64,000 bases of DNA from Acanthochlamys bracteata (GCA_019914995.1 CM034142.1:6881513-6945512), one strand, 5' to 3'. Positions 35,337-55,625 are shown, counted from the first letter of the stretch. Numbers and translations: made by a program. Notes: generated by a model not told the origin, from the letters alone.

Positions 35337-35896
35337 AGGAGTGATAATATAGGTTTATGGATCGATTCCAGGTCGACCCATATAATAATCGGGTAAAATA
35401 TGTTCAATTTTAATCCGACCCATTTATTTATATGGATCAAAATTGTCAACCCTAACTCAACCTATTTATAATCGGATCAAACTCGGGTCGACCAATTTAA
35501 TAATTAAATTATTAAATAAAAATTATAAATATTAATTTTAAATAATAATATATCAAAATTATTAATTATAATATATTTAAAAAGAAGAAATATTAATTTT
35601 GACAAATTTATAAATTAAATAAAAATTAGCTAAAATTAAGATAAATTAAAAAATATATATAAATTAAATTTAAATTTTTTGCTATTTTTTCTAATTATTA
35701 AATAATATATACTATATAAATAGTTAAACGGATTAAACAGATCATTTTTGGGTCAATCTGAATCCGATCCGAACCCAATTAAAATTTTTGGGTCATTTTC
35801 GGGTCGATTCGAAATTGACCCAAACTCGACAAGGCTTGATCCGAACTCAATCTTTTTGGGTCAGTTTCGTGTCGGGTCGAAATTTGCCACCCCTAA
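35337..35896. mobile_element. hAT-like non-autonomous element with 8-bp target duplication
   Basis: The left end aggagtgataatatagg and the right end tttgccacccctaa are imperfect inverted repeats (the right end reverse-complements to ttaggggtggcaaa). TCGTTTTT (35329-35336) and TCGTCTTT (35897-35904) flank the element and differ at one position in eight. hAT transposons make 8-bp duplications. The interior has repeated gggtcgattcg/gacccga-type phrases and an AT-rich middle. No transposase is present. Confidence 0.6.
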
Positions 35897-36222
35897 TCGT
35901 CTTTACATAATGATTTCGATAAGTTAACATATGAGTGGTTGAATCTATATTTTGATGTGTCCGATCTATACGTACAGTAATTCATATGCGCATAAGGTGC
36001 TATATATTATACATTCTATTAAAATATTTTTTTGAAAAATTCAAATGTACTCAAGATAACATTCTTTACTATTTTTGTGCCAGTCCAACTTGCTATGCAC
36101 AATAATAAAACCATAGCAAAATAATAAAACCCTAGAAAGAGAACTTATGTATATCATATATAATTAAGTTAGAAACCAAAACCCTAGCTGCAAACCTTCT
36201 CCTCTCCCTTTCATCATTCTCT

Positions 36223-36420
36223 ATGGCCACCACAAAAACACTCTCCATATTTCTTTCCTTTTTTTCTTTGCTCGTCACTGGCAATAGAGATTTAATTCCT
36301 GCAAATTTTAGAAATATTTATACATTCTTAAATTTTTTTTTGTACTTTTATTCTCTGTGTATGTTAATTTGTTTTGTCTTTTTTTTCTACAAAAGAATCA
36401 ATCTATATATCTACTTTTAA
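36223..36420 (+). CDS. Weak ORF with signal-peptide-like start, possibly a gene remnant
   Basis: The 65-codon frame starts MATTKTLSIFLSFFSLLVTG, which reads like a signal peptide after a pyrimidine-rich leader. After about 25 codons it becomes a translation of AT-rich DNA (Phe/Ile/Tyr-rich). It could be the first exon of a lost gene. No acceptor or second exon was found downstream. Confidence 0.2.
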   Translation: MATTKTLSIFLSFFSLLVTGNRDLIPANFRNIYTFLNFFLYFYSLCMLICFVFFFYKRINLYIYF

Positions 36421-36991
36421 TTTTAATGTTTTGATAGAGCACATTCTTTTCTTTTACTTCCAATCATGTCTGAGTTGCCAGTTTTTCTCTGAAAAAAATT
36501 ACTATGTATGGTTTTTGTTTATTTTATTTTTTCGTCAATAATGTTTTTTTTTCGTTTCCGTGAATATGTTTTTGTTCTTGTTAATTTAATTTAATCTAAA
36601 ATTTTTTAATTACAAAGTGCAAAATCTTCCAATCCGGCTGTGAAAAATTAAATTATTGAGCAGCCCGGCCACCTTTTGCACAAATTAAAATTCACATTGC
36701 TGGAAAAATTAAAAAGATTTCATCTCTGAAATTATTCATCTGATTAATTTCAGTTCATATTTTTTCCAGCACAAATAGCTCAAAAATAATTAAAAAATAC
36801 TCAATAAAATAAAATATATAATTCTTGAGTATAATTTTGGAGTCATAAGAATTACATTAAATCATCGCTATGGCATTCTCCAACTAAGTATCTAATATTA
36901 AAAAACTTAATTACAAATTTTACATCCAAATATTCGTCAAAATCTTCACACAAGCGCCGCGTTTAATTTTTTTTTAGAGACAAAAAAAATT

Positions 36992-42298
<5,307 letters not shown>

Positions 42299-45282
42299 AT
42301 GTCGGTTCCGGCAATCGCGTTGTACACAAGCCCTCCGCAGATTCATTCATTACAAGACTATGATTTCAGCTCTAGGCCTACATCAGTCGCTGCTTCACCG
42401 TCTTCATCGATTCCGATGGCGATCGGTGGACTATCTTGCCTGTTCTCCTCTTCGCCATCTCCGTCAACATTACGCCATCAAGCCGCAACCGTTGTCGCCA
42501 GTGATGAATTGAACTCAATCTGGCACGATCGGTCCGATGAAAGCAGTTCATTCTCTTACTTTTCATCTGCTCTCAAGTGTCGGGAACAGAGCCCGGTATC
42601 CGTTTTCCAAGGTCCTACTGGTTCTTGTAGAAGCCCGCCATCTTTGAGGAATCCTCGAGATTGGAACTGGGTTGATCACCGGTCAGGGAGAGACCCGCTT
42701 TTCAGTGAAGCACCACCAAGCTTCCCAGATTGCAGTGAAGATGTCGATGAGGAATTAACTTTTAATCTTGATGATGGATTGCCAGAGTCTGAGCCAAGTT
42801 CCAATAGCTATGCTGGGGAGTTGCTTGCCAGAGCGCAAGTGAGGCATAAGATTTTTGAGGAAGAGGTCATTGTGAAGGCATTCCATGCGGCTGGGAAGGC
42901 GCATAGAGGCCAGGTAACAAGCTTGATCCGATAAAGATTAGACCTTTTCTAGGTGATGTTCTTTTTAGTTTTGTTCCAGGGGCATAAGGGCAAATGTGCA
43001 TCCAATTTATGATCGTTGATGTGATGCAACTTGCTTTATTATGTTCTTGTGTGCAACTTACTTCATAACGTGTATTCTAGAGGCTTTCTTGTTTTGTATA
43101 AGCATGTGCATATCTTTATTGGTCGACAACTGCTACTATTTAGTTTTTTTGGAAAATTGAGATAGGCTTGTGTTGATTATCATTTATGCATAGATGAGGG
43201 CAAGTGGAGATCCATACTTGAAGCATTGCGTGGAGACGGCACTACTACTGGCGGAGGTAGGCGCTAGTTCAACAGTTGTGGCTGCAGGACTCTTGCATGA
43301 TACAATTGATGATTCTTTTATGGATTATGATCATATTTCTCAAATGTTTGGGAAAGGTGTTGCTGACCTTGTACAAGGGGTAAGCTCTCTATCTTTTACT
43401 AGATATTTTTTAGAAAGTTTTCCTGTGACTTATACTCTATACTGGTTAGGATATTAACTGGTCATGATGAGTTAGTGTAGAATGGGGAATCACTAGTCAG
43501 CAATCTGCATTAATATTCTTGTTATACTATGCATGCAACGTATATATTGTGTTAATATTCTTGTAATACTATGCATGCGATATATATTTTTGACTAAAAG
43601 TTGGATCCTCCTTAACACAGGTCTCAAAGTTGAGCCATTTGAGCAAGCTCGCTCGTGAAAATAATACTGCAAATAAGACTGCAGAAGCTGACCGTCTCCA
43701 CACCTTGTTCCTTGCAATGGCAGATGCCAGAGCTGTGCTTATAAAGCTCGCTGACAGACTTCACAACATGATGACATTGGATGCTTTGCCCCTGTTCAAG
43801 CAGCAGAGATTTGCAAAGGAGACGTTGGAAATTTTCGCACCGTTGGCTAACAGACTAGGCATTGCAACATGGAAAGAGCAGCTTGAAAATCTGTGCTTTA
43901 AGTATGTCTATCCGGAGGAGCATAAAAAGTTCTCTTCAAAACTTTTGAAGGCCTTTGATGAAGCAATGATCACCTCAGCTATAGAGAAACTCGGACAAGC
44001 TCTCAAGGAAAATGGGGTTTCATTTCATGTTCTTTGCGGAAGATACAAGAGCCTCTACAGCATTTACCGCAAGATGCAGAAGTATGAACTTCATTTCCGG
44101 TTGACATAATGTAGCACATAGAAGCAAAGTATAAGTGTTACTGAAATTGCAGTTTTAGTTTATTCATACTTAGTTTGGTATTTTTTTTCTCCAGGAAGAA
44201 GCTAATGATGGATGATATTCATGACATTCACGGTCTACGTTTGATAGTTGAGAAGGAGGAAGATTGTTATAAGGCGTTAAATTTAGTTCATCGTATTTGG
44301 TCAAAAGTTGATGGAAGATTCAAAGATTACATAATCCATCCCAAATTTAATGGGTAAGGAAAACTTCTGTTTTGGTTCCACCTGTTCTATTCAATTTGTA
44401 TTCTGTGTAAATTCTAGAGATTGATTTAAACAGGTACCAGTCTTTACATACAGTAGTTCTAAGTGAAAATGAAGTTCCTCTAGAGGTTCAAATTCGGACA
44501 AAGCAGATGCATCTTCAAGCAGAATATGGATTTGCTGCTCATTGGCGATACAAGGAGGGGGACTTCGAGCACTCATCTTTTATTCTCCAAATGGTTAAGT
44601 GGGCAAGGTGGGTCTTGACATGGCAGTGCGAGACAATGAACAGCGAACGGCTCGTTGCGCTTGGCAATTCTGATTTGGTAAGGCCTCCGTGCCCCTTCCC
44701 ATCTCACTCGGAGGATTGTCCTTACTCGTACACACGGCAATGCAAGCATGACGGGCCAATATTCGTCATCATGCTTGAAAATGAGAAGGTATTTTTCCTT
44801 CCTCTTGAAAGCTTGATTAATATAATCTCTATTGAGTTTTTAAAAGATTCTTATTTTTGTATTGACTCTTTTAAGTTTAAGATCCTGTTGTTTAGTTTTG
44901 TCCTACCATGAAATTCACATTCTCGCTACGCATATAATAGCCCATAGCAGAGGGAAACAGAAAACTGAGATTGGGTGAATGTTTGCAGATGTCTGTTCAA
45001 GAGTTCCCAGCAAACTCTACACTTAGCGACTTGCAAGAGAGAGCCCGGCGAGGGAGTTCCAAATGGACTTCCTATGGATTCCCATTTAAAGAATCCCTAA
45101 GACCGAGACTCAACCATCAACCCATTACTGACCCAAACCAGAAGCTCAAAATGGGGGATGTTATTGAACTAACTCCCTCCATCCCAGACAAATCCTTGCC
45201 TGTATACAGGGAAGAGATTCAACGAATGTACAACAGAGGCCACACGCCTCACCTTGAGGTTGCAGGTTGCAGCAGTAGTTGA
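42299..45282 (+). CDS. RSH3: Chloroplast (p)ppGpp synthetase/hydrolase, RelA/SpoT homologue (RSH2/RSH3 type)
   Basis: Exons 42299-42913, 43194-43379, 43621-44081, 44195-44353, 44434-44788 and 44989-45282 give 2070 nt (689 aa). The Ser-rich N terminus (about 60 residues) fits a plastid transit peptide. The HD hydrolase domain follows: [23 protein letters not shown] with the metal-binding HD pair, [25 protein letters not shown]. Then comes the synthetase domain ([60 protein letters not shown]). A short TGS-like C-terminal region begins near [20 protein letters not shown]. Both catalytic halves look intact, as in bifunctional RSH2/RSH3 of land plants; RSH1 lacks these features and CRSH has EF hands, none seen here. 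It acts in the plastid stringent response. RSH2 versus RSH3 cannot be settled without a tree. Confidence 0.93.
43510..43592. repeat. Two-unit tandem repeat in RSH intron 2
   Basis: ttaatattcttgt(t/a)atactatgcatgc occurs at about 43510 and again at 43552, a period of 42 bp, followed in both by (g)atatatatt. It is non-coding. Confidence 0.65.
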
Positions 45283-45571
45283 TGGAGAAAGTAACCCTCT
45301 AAATTCCTAAGATAATAGTTCGATGACTATGTAAATTATCATTTGATTCATTGTACATAAAATGGGAGTAGTATAGAATTTGTATATAAAATCTCCCAAG
45401 TTATTTTCCGTTCTTGTGAGGGGGTCTTAGAATGGGTGCTTTCATGTTTGAAGCATGTATATGAACTGGACTCCGTACTTATCCATGAATTATTTTTTGT
45501 TGTTGCTGCGGTGGATGGGGGGAACCAGCAACCGGAGTAATTCTCTCGGTAGATTTATTGGGTACAATATC

Positions 45572-45653
45572 GTCGCTTTGGCCGAGTGGTTAAGGCGTGT
45601 GCCTGCTAAGTACATGGGGTTTCCCCGCGAGAGTTCGAATCTCTCAGGCGACG
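45572..45653 (+). tRNA. tRNA-Ser (anticodon GCU)
   Basis: This 82-base tRNA gene has a seven-pair acceptor stem (GTCGCTT with AGGCGAC) and discriminator G. The D arm (TGGCCGAGTGG) contains the internal A box. The anticodon loop CTGCTAA has GCT at the anticodon. A long serine-type variable arm (ATGGGGTTTCCCC) is followed by the B box in GAGTTCGAATCTC. A T-rich stretch just downstream (near 45669) can terminate RNA polymerase III. It decodes AGC/AGU. Confidence 0.96.
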
Positions 45654-46370
45654 AAATCAAATAAATAATTTTTTACAAAATTTTTTTTAATCAAGTTTCC
45701 CTTAAAGCACAAACCATTGGCTTTAGGATCAACTACGTCGGTAAAATCTTCATCACTACAGGTTTGAAAATAAACTCTGGAAAATTCTCCATATGAACGT
45801 TAGAATTTGGAAATTCAAAGTTAGCAATGTCAAAATTTCTGACGCAAATTTGCTTGTACGTGTAGTGTTACATGAATCATTTCTAGACGCAGAATGTCAG
45901 CCATCTTGAACAAGTCTAAAATTTTATAAAATACTATAAAAAAATTATAAAAAACATAAATTAAAATTTAAAACCTATGTCTTCTAGATCTACGTCTAAG
46001 TCAAAGTTTTCAGTGCAATTGAACAAGATTGACTTCTTTAGAATTGGCGATGAAGCAGAAGTGCAACAAGTTGAATTACCCCCCGCTTTCCGGTATCACT
46101 GTCAGCAGAGGACAATCCGAATTAGGTATCCACTTGTTCAACTAAAAATACATATAACTTGAAATGAAAAACATTGCTCAATACAGTGAAACTAAAAGTT
46201 CCCATGAAAAATTGAGTATGCCATATTATCCTTACGATATGAATACGGAGGAGAGGCACGACTGATCTGTTAACAAGCAAGAGAGTGAACCGATTTGAGA
46301 AAGAAACGACCGATATTAGCAATTAATTTGAGCATTTTAACATATTATATATATATATTTATACATTTTC

Positions 46371-46655
46371 GGGTCTTCGGTTTATGTTCGGGATGACTTT
46401 CAAATTTAATCTTTATTGTTGGATATAAAAAATTATGAGTTAGAAATCTACCTATAAAATTTCAGTATAAAATTTCAGCTCAATCGGATCACGAAGTCGT
46501 CTTCATTCGATCACTTATTTTTTAGTTTTCTTATTTTCTATCATCTTGATCAAACGATGGAGATTAGATTTGAAAATCACTCCGACCATAAACCGAAAAG
46601 AGAGTGCCCGAAAGTGCTTCTAAAAAAAAAACCTCTATCACTCTCCATATATATA
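46371..46655. repeat. Fold-back family copy C, (TA)n on both sides
   Basis: Outer arms: cgggtcttcggtttatg and its mirror cataaaccgaaaaga..., then gactttcaaatttaatct mirrored by agattagatttgaaaatc. The left arm holds the family block gttggatataaaaaattatg and tcagctcaatcggatca. The right arm is shorter, so the copy has an internal deletion. (TA)n runs lie at about 46343-46360 and 46648-46665. Confidence 0.65.
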
Positions 46656-46665
46656 TATATATATA

Positions 46666-47090
46666 GGGAAGGGATAGGAGCACTCTAATCTTTATGCACA
46701 CTCCAGCGTACTTCATGGCCGTTTGTGGCCGTGGAGATCTTTAAATTTAATCTCTACCGTTGGATATGAAGAACTATGAGTCTTTAACATACTAACAAAA
46801 TTTCATCTCGATCGGACTACGAATAGATCTTCATCCGGTCATTTGATCAAAATGATTAAAAAAAGAGATATATATATTTTGTTAACTTTTAGTATTTGTG
46901 TCATCATTATCAAGTGATCGGATGAAGATCTATTCGTAGTCTGATCGGGATGAAATTTTGTCAGTATGTTAACGATCCGTAGTTCTTCATATTCAACGGT
47001 AGAGATCGGATTTGGAGGTCTCCATGGCCATAAACGGTCGTGGAGTGCGTTGGAGTATGCATAAAGATTAGAGTACCCCTATCCCTTCCC
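46666..47090. repeat. Fold-back family copy B, near-perfect 185-bp arms between (TA)n tracts
   Basis: The element starts gggaagggatagg and ends ctatcccttccc. Each arm is about 185 bp and matches the reverse complement of the other over nearly its whole length, including ctctaatctttatgca, gatctctaccgttg, atatgaagaacta and actacgaatagatcttcatc. A loop of about 60 bp is AT-rich. Both ends abut (TA)n. There is no coding capacity. It is the best-preserved copy in the window. Confidence 0.85.
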
Positions 47091-47818
47091 ATATATATAT
47101 ATATAATAATTTTTAAAATATTTTAAAATATTTTATTATTTAATTTATTATAAATAAAATAATAAAAATAAATAAATAATTTGGTCAAATTATGAAAAAA
47201 TATAATCAAATCGAACTAATTCGAACTGATTACAAAAGCTAATCGAATCGGGCTGAGCCGATCAGTTCATTTGGCCCATGCCGTCTATATTTGCATCTCC
47301 GATCTCATACTCGTTACTCACAAGTTAACATTTCCGTTCTTCACCCTTATAGTTTGTTGCCAAGGAAGAATGTTCAAAATTGGTCCGGCACATATTTGTC
47401 TAAATTAATGTCTGGAACTTCACAATGCAGACAAACATGCAAAAACCACTTTTATGTTGTCTTCATTTGCATGTTTGGTTTACTTTTTTATTTCTTTTTA
47501 TTATAATTTTTCAAAATATATTTTTAATAATTTTTTAATATTTTATAAAATTTATTTAACATTAAAAAGATAAAAAAAATTATATTATTAATTATATTTA
47601 TTATATTTTTAGATAAAAAATAAAAATATGTTTTTTAAAATAAATTTACAAATAGTTCACGTATTTTAAATATAATATAAATTTAGACTATATTTTAAAA
47701 TTACTACATTCCAATCCATTTTATCAAAAAGCAAAAATCAAAATTTAAATTTAACTTAACTTAACACTTAAAGGGATAAAAATTTAGTTCATTGTTGTTA
47801 TTATCTCGATAACAAAAT

Positions 47819-48007
47819 ATGGCGAACCCAACTGCCAACTGCTCTAAAGACAACCCCACAGGATCCTTCCCTCTATTCTTTGCCGCCGAAGAACTCAACA
47901 GCTTATTCAAACTAATACGCTCGAACCTTACAGTCAAACTCATTACATCTGCTCAACAGTCTAATCCCACAATCAAAAATCCCATCTTCCATTGTGTCAA
48001 TACGTAG
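47819..48007 (+). CDS. Short unassigned ORF
   Basis: A 62-codon frame starts MANPTANCSKDNPTGSFPLF, continues with FAAEELNSLFKLIRSNLTVK and ends CVNT. It stands out because the surrounding DNA is AT-rich while this segment has codon-like composition. No signal peptide, domain or homologue is recognised. It may be a gene fragment or a small gene. Confidence 0.25.
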   Translation: MANPTANCSKDNPTGSFPLFFAAEELNSLFKLIRSNLTVKLITSAQQSNPTIKNPIFHCVNT

Positions 48008-48505
48008 TTGGATGGTTTCGATTAGGTTCATATCCAAGGCAATCATATCCACACTTCAAAACAAATTTTATTCTGGAATGAATGAAATGGAGAGAACGAG
48101 AGACAAAGGAAGGAAGAAGGGGCCTCCATCTATACGTAATATTTACATACATAAAATGTAAATAGAATTTTTAAAAATGTTGTAACATAAAAACATATAC
48201 AATTGCTTAATCATTATTCATATTACGAATGAATTATACATTTAAACAAGTTATGTAACAAATTCACCAGGAAAACTAAGAGAATATAATTTGAAATTTA
48301 GTATTTACCATACATAAAATGTAACAAATACTCTGATAATCACAAATTACATATATAATTCTTGAAAACATACACCATCTGCAATAACATCTACAATCTC
48401 AATATGCAAATGCATATACCTGAAATACCATTCATCCAAGCAACCATAAGCTATTATCATTATTTTCTAAGTACATTAAAGTTTCTAGATTATCTTGAGC
48501 TGAAT

Positions 48506-51454
<2,949 letters not shown>

Positions 51455-52868
51455 TATCGACGAAAGACTGTGAGCTGTCTCTCTCTTCCCTGTGTAGTTG
51501 GGGAAGACGAACGACTATATTAATAGAAGAAGAGTGACGTAAATGATGACGTGGATATTAGATATTAGATGATCGTAAATGACTAATTTACCCTTATCGT
51601 CTTTCGCATGTAACGTTTTTTAATTAAAACCAAAAATAAATAGTTACTCGGAATTAAAAGCATTTAAATACTAGCCCAGAGAGGAATATAACTAGTAATA
51701 GACGAACAATTAAACCAATAAATTGGGTATTAAAATGATTTGTAGCACCATTTTAAATATTGAATTTGAGCAACTGAAACAGGCCCCTTTACCGTTAGAT
51801 GCTATATATGGGATTAAAGTACTTAAGAGAACGTTTTGTTGAACTTAGAAATAATATTTTACAATTTTAATAAAATTTTTTATAACATTTTATAAAAAAA
51901 TTTAAAAATAAAAATGTTAAAAAATAATATATAATTTATGTATATGTAATTTTTATTGTTTAATAAAAAGCATTCAATTTTTAAAAATCTTGGATTTTTT
52001 ATTATAAACACTCTAAGACAGTCTCCTAAAAACAAGCATTTCTTATAAATAGACGTAAATTCATAGAATTTGCGATGGTAATTTTGGAATAATCATACTA
52101 CCCAATAGAAAGGCGCCGATATCTTGTGATAGAAAAATAAGATAAGATTCAAAGAATCTTTCGTGTAAGAAAATATCTCTTAATTGCAATTCAAGTCTCG
52201 TATAATATGTTTTATCAATATTGGACCTGTTATAATCTAGATTTTCATGACAATGCTAAATTTTCAATTAATTCAAAACTTACAAGATTGTAATTATAAA
52301 GAGATGCCTAATCTAACAAACGTATATGGACCTAGTTCGACAATTACAAAAATTATTGATGAAATATAACGTACTTGCAAAATGGACCAGTTGATACAAG
52401 ACACACTTGTCCATGTCAATAATATGTCCATAATAATCGAGTAAATATATTTTCTATTTATTTGATTATTTTTTAATTTATTAAATAAGGCCCAGCGTGT
52501 GCTCTTCATTGCGAGCCTAGCCCATTAACTATCTTGGTCTGATCAGATCACTCTCAACAAGGGTTTTGCATAATCACTCATAAAAGTAATGTTAAGCGAA
52601 TAATAAACCTTGTTAATATTGTTTAACAAAATCTGGTCCTAATTTCTTCATCTTCTTCCCCACTCTCTCAAATATTTTTTAAATACTCTCTCCTCGACTG
52701 CCGCTTTCCTTTTCCCTCTCTCTCCATTCTCTCTCTTCATTCATGTTCTCTCTAAAACCCCAAAATGCAATCCAAATTCTGTAATCAAATTCTTCGTTTT
52801 CGTTAGAGTTCCCTAAAACATTTTTATTCACATTGTTGTTCGATCGATTGAAATCAAACAACAACTAT
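51455..52868. other. Promoter of aleurain and intergenic spacer
   Basis: A TATA-like ctattaatata (minus strand, near 51512-51522) lies about 60 bases upstream of the aleurain ATG. The spacer 51640-52640 is AT-rich with no gene. From about 52650 to 52868 a pyrimidine-rich tract (ctctctccattctctctct) looks like the preserved 5' UTR of the exportin-T relic that follows. Confidence 0.5.
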
Positions 52869-54560
52869 TTGGATGATCTAGAGCAAGCAATCCTTCTCGT
52901 CTACAACAACAATTACATTGGTGGCGGAGCACTGATCGATCGAGCTCTCTGGCTTCTAGATTCACTCCGGCGATCTCCGGCACCGTCGTTACTCCGGTTG
53001 TCACTGCACCGGCTGTCTTCACCAGTAACTCCTAACCTGTTAGATTCTGGTGTCTTCAATGCATACATGATTCTGTAATCGGTAGTTCTACGGCAATTTA
53101 TTCTAGTGAATTTATCTCTGCTGCGCTCTTCCTTGTTGTCTCTAGCTTCTTCGCCGTCTTCTCCGATTCATTCTTCGCCTGTCTATATTAAAAACAAGCT
53201 AGCGCAATGTTTGTCGGCTTTACTTCGGCTCCATTACCCTGAATCATGGTCCGAACCGTTCCTCTATATTCTCGCTTCTGGCCCTGCAGGGCTTGATTCA
53301 GTGTTCCGGCTTTTAATTGCGCTAGATGAAGACTTGTTATCACAGGATTACATCTCCCGGTCGCCTGCCGATGTGGCAGATGCTGGTAGAGTGAAGAATG
53401 GGATCAGATCGCAGTGTGCCCTGCAGCTTACTGGGATTTGGTTTGATACCGTGAGAATTTGCTCTAATTCGGACCACGCCCCTGCTGCGGTAGCACTTGA
53501 TGCTGCAAGGCGTTGTGCTGCTTGGGTTGATATCTCGTTGGTGGCCAATGGTGCCTTTTTACTTCTCCTCATTGAGCTCGGTTAACGAACAACTTCGGTA
53601 TCCTGCTGCATCTGTTTTACATGGATTGTGTCGAAGGGGATGATCATGGGGCAAAGCTTGCACTGTTGAAGTCACTGTGAATAGGTTTTCTGTTCAGTAT
53701 GCTGGAAGATGTCATGGAGATTGCTGATTTAGTTATTGGGTATGCTGGTGAGGCATTGCAGTGTTATAATAAGACTATGATAGTTTGCTCTGGTGAAGCT
53801 TTCGAGTTGCTGGAGGAAGTTCTGCCAGCGGTTTTGTATTCTGGCAGAATTCACAGGATTTTGTTAGTGGTAAGGCATTGGAGTTTTCATCAAGCTAGGT
53901 TAATTCCATGAAATTTCTTATGCTGAAGCAGGTTGCTTTTGCTGGGAAGGTATTGGAGCTTGTTTATACGAAGATGCAGTATGATCCAGCATATAGGAAT
54001 CTTGATTTGGATGATAAGATTGGAAAAGATGAGGAGGATCAAATGGCTGAGAAGAGAAAGGATTTGGTAGCACTGTTTCGAAGTGTGTGCAAGGTGTTTC
54101 CGGACGATATCATAGGTTTGTTAGTAATCTGCTGACTGGCTTATCCTCAGGTATGAGCGTGGAGGCCACGGAGGCAGCAGTCTCATTGCTATATTATTTG
54201 GGTTAGACAGTGAACACAGGAATTGAAGACAGGCATGGGGTTGCTTAGGGATGTGATTCCAGTGCTACTTTACCTCAAAGTTCTTGTTGCTCTCGTCTAC
54301 TTGGAGACTGTCACTAGATACCTGAAGTTTGTTCAGGAGAAAGCTGAATGCATGCCACCTTTGTTGAAAGCTTATCTGGATGAAAGGGGCATTTGCCATC
54401 CTAATGTTAGTGTGAGCCGTCGGGCTAGTTATCTCTTCATGACAGCTGTTAAGTTACTTAAATCAAAGCTTGTTCCATGTATGGAGACTATTTTGCAGGT
54501 ATTAAAACTTACCTCCATCAGTGTCTGGTTGAAACTTAATTCGTTCACCTGGTTTATTTA
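52869..54560 (+). pseudogene. PSD: Truncated, frameshifted exportin-T (PAUSED) pseudogene
   Basis: Translated pieces in several frames follow the order of plant exportin-T (PAUSED), the karyopherin that exports tRNA. They include DDLEQAILLV at the N terminus, KNKLAQCLSALL, LLIALDEDLLSQDY, VKNGIRSQCALQL, WVDISLVANGAFLLLL, EVLPAVLYSGRI, YDPAYRN, MAEKRKDLVALFRSV, LVALVYLETVTRYLKF and VSRRASYLFMTAVKLLKSKL. The start position reads TTG before GAT GAT CTA where ATG is expected. Frameshifts or deletions fall near 53045-53105, 53580-53700, 53890-53930 and 54115-54220. The alignable part ends at a normal-looking splice donor after METILQ (about 54498), and only poor remnants follow. About half of the protein is missing. 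The retained leader and donor argue for a duplicated genomic copy rather than a processed one. Confidence 0.8.
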
Positions 54561-55532
54561 GTAACTTCTTGTTTGGTTAGAGCCTACAAGACAGTTGCTG
54601 GTTTTACAGTTCTGGATTGGACAATCAACATATATAAAGTGCTGGTGGTTCAGATGATGTAGTCACACGTTTGAGGTACATTCGAGCTTGCTGTAACAAT
54701 TTGCAGAGGTGCATGTTCAGAATACAAGCTGCTGTCTTTTTTCTTGCTGCTACCGGATGAAATTTGAGTTGATGGGAAAAACAGTGTTTTAAAATGTTGC
54801 AGGTTCCAAGTTGTAGAAGTTTTTGAACTGAATACTGTCTATGATTCAAGCTCTTTCTCCATTGTCTTTTGGTGTGATATCATCAGTGTTGTTATTAATC
54901 AACTTCACCATTGTTGGACGAGTCCACTACATAACTACCCTTCATCCCTAGTGGAGACATATGGGAAATGCAAGTAAGCAATTGATTACTTGTTATAACG
55001 TGTGTTTCTTATTATTTTTTTCTTTCGATCAAACAGAAACACTTCAGAGAGGGTTGACTCATATATGAGCATTGGAAAGGGCAAACAAAGTTGGCTCATT
55101 TGGATAATTTGACTTCTGACTTTTTTAAAGAGATAAGTCAAAGTCCCACTTTATTTTTTTAATTTATATATTTTCTTCAAAACAGCACTTCTTTTATTTT
55201 TTTTCATCCCAAGTAAAACCCTGTGAGTGTTATCTTCATGATCCATTATTTTGTCGAACTCTAACATTTTTATTTATTTATTTTGTTTTGTATAGATTTT
55301 TTACTTCGAATTGTATATAACTCAATGGTCAAAGGTTACAAAAATGCTCTATTATTGAGTAAAATTTTTAAGTCTATCTTAATAATTTCATTTCTATAGG
55401 TGCACCCAAATACAAAAACATCGTTGCATAGGCTTGTTTCGTTACCGTAAGTGATTTCAGAAATAATTTTTTTAATTTATTTTAAAATATTTTATTTGGA
55501 TTCTTTTTTTAAGAATTCACTTTCAAACAATT

Positions 55533-55625
55533 AAGGGGCGTTTTGAATTGTGTTTTTCAAACGCTTTTTTTTAATTTTTTTATTTCAAAAAATTTTTATT
55601 TTATAAATAATTTCAAACGCTCCTA
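55533..55625. mobile_element. Very short AT-rich inverted-repeat element
   Basis: It begins aaggggcgttttgaattg and ends tttcaaacgctccta, giving an inverted pair around GCGTTT(T/G). A second GCGTTTG-type sequence (caaacgctttt) lies inside. It looks like an internally deleted member of the family at 17768-17987. Confidence 0.45.

Larger units (their letters stand above)
34693..36991. other. Intergenic region with a hAT-like element
   Basis: Apart from the element at 35337-35896 and a weak ORF at 36223-36420, nothing gene-like is seen. A GC-richer island at about 35095-35310 has a purine-rich plus strand (tctccaatgatggagaagaa...) with a short frame but no recognisable domain. The remainder is AT-rich, including the 3' flank of the minus-strand endoglucanase gene after about 36600. 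Confidence 0.45.
45654..48505. other. Intergenic region with two or more fold-back elements
   Basis: No confident gene is present. Fold-back elements lie at 46371-46655 and 46666-47090. From 47091 to 47210 and 47500 to 47760 the DNA is AT-rich. Around 47199-47290 a less AT-rich segment has repeated cgaact/tcgaat-type words of unknown origin. A short ORF at 47819-48007 stands out by base composition. The 3' flank of the aleurain gene follows. Confidence 0.45.
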
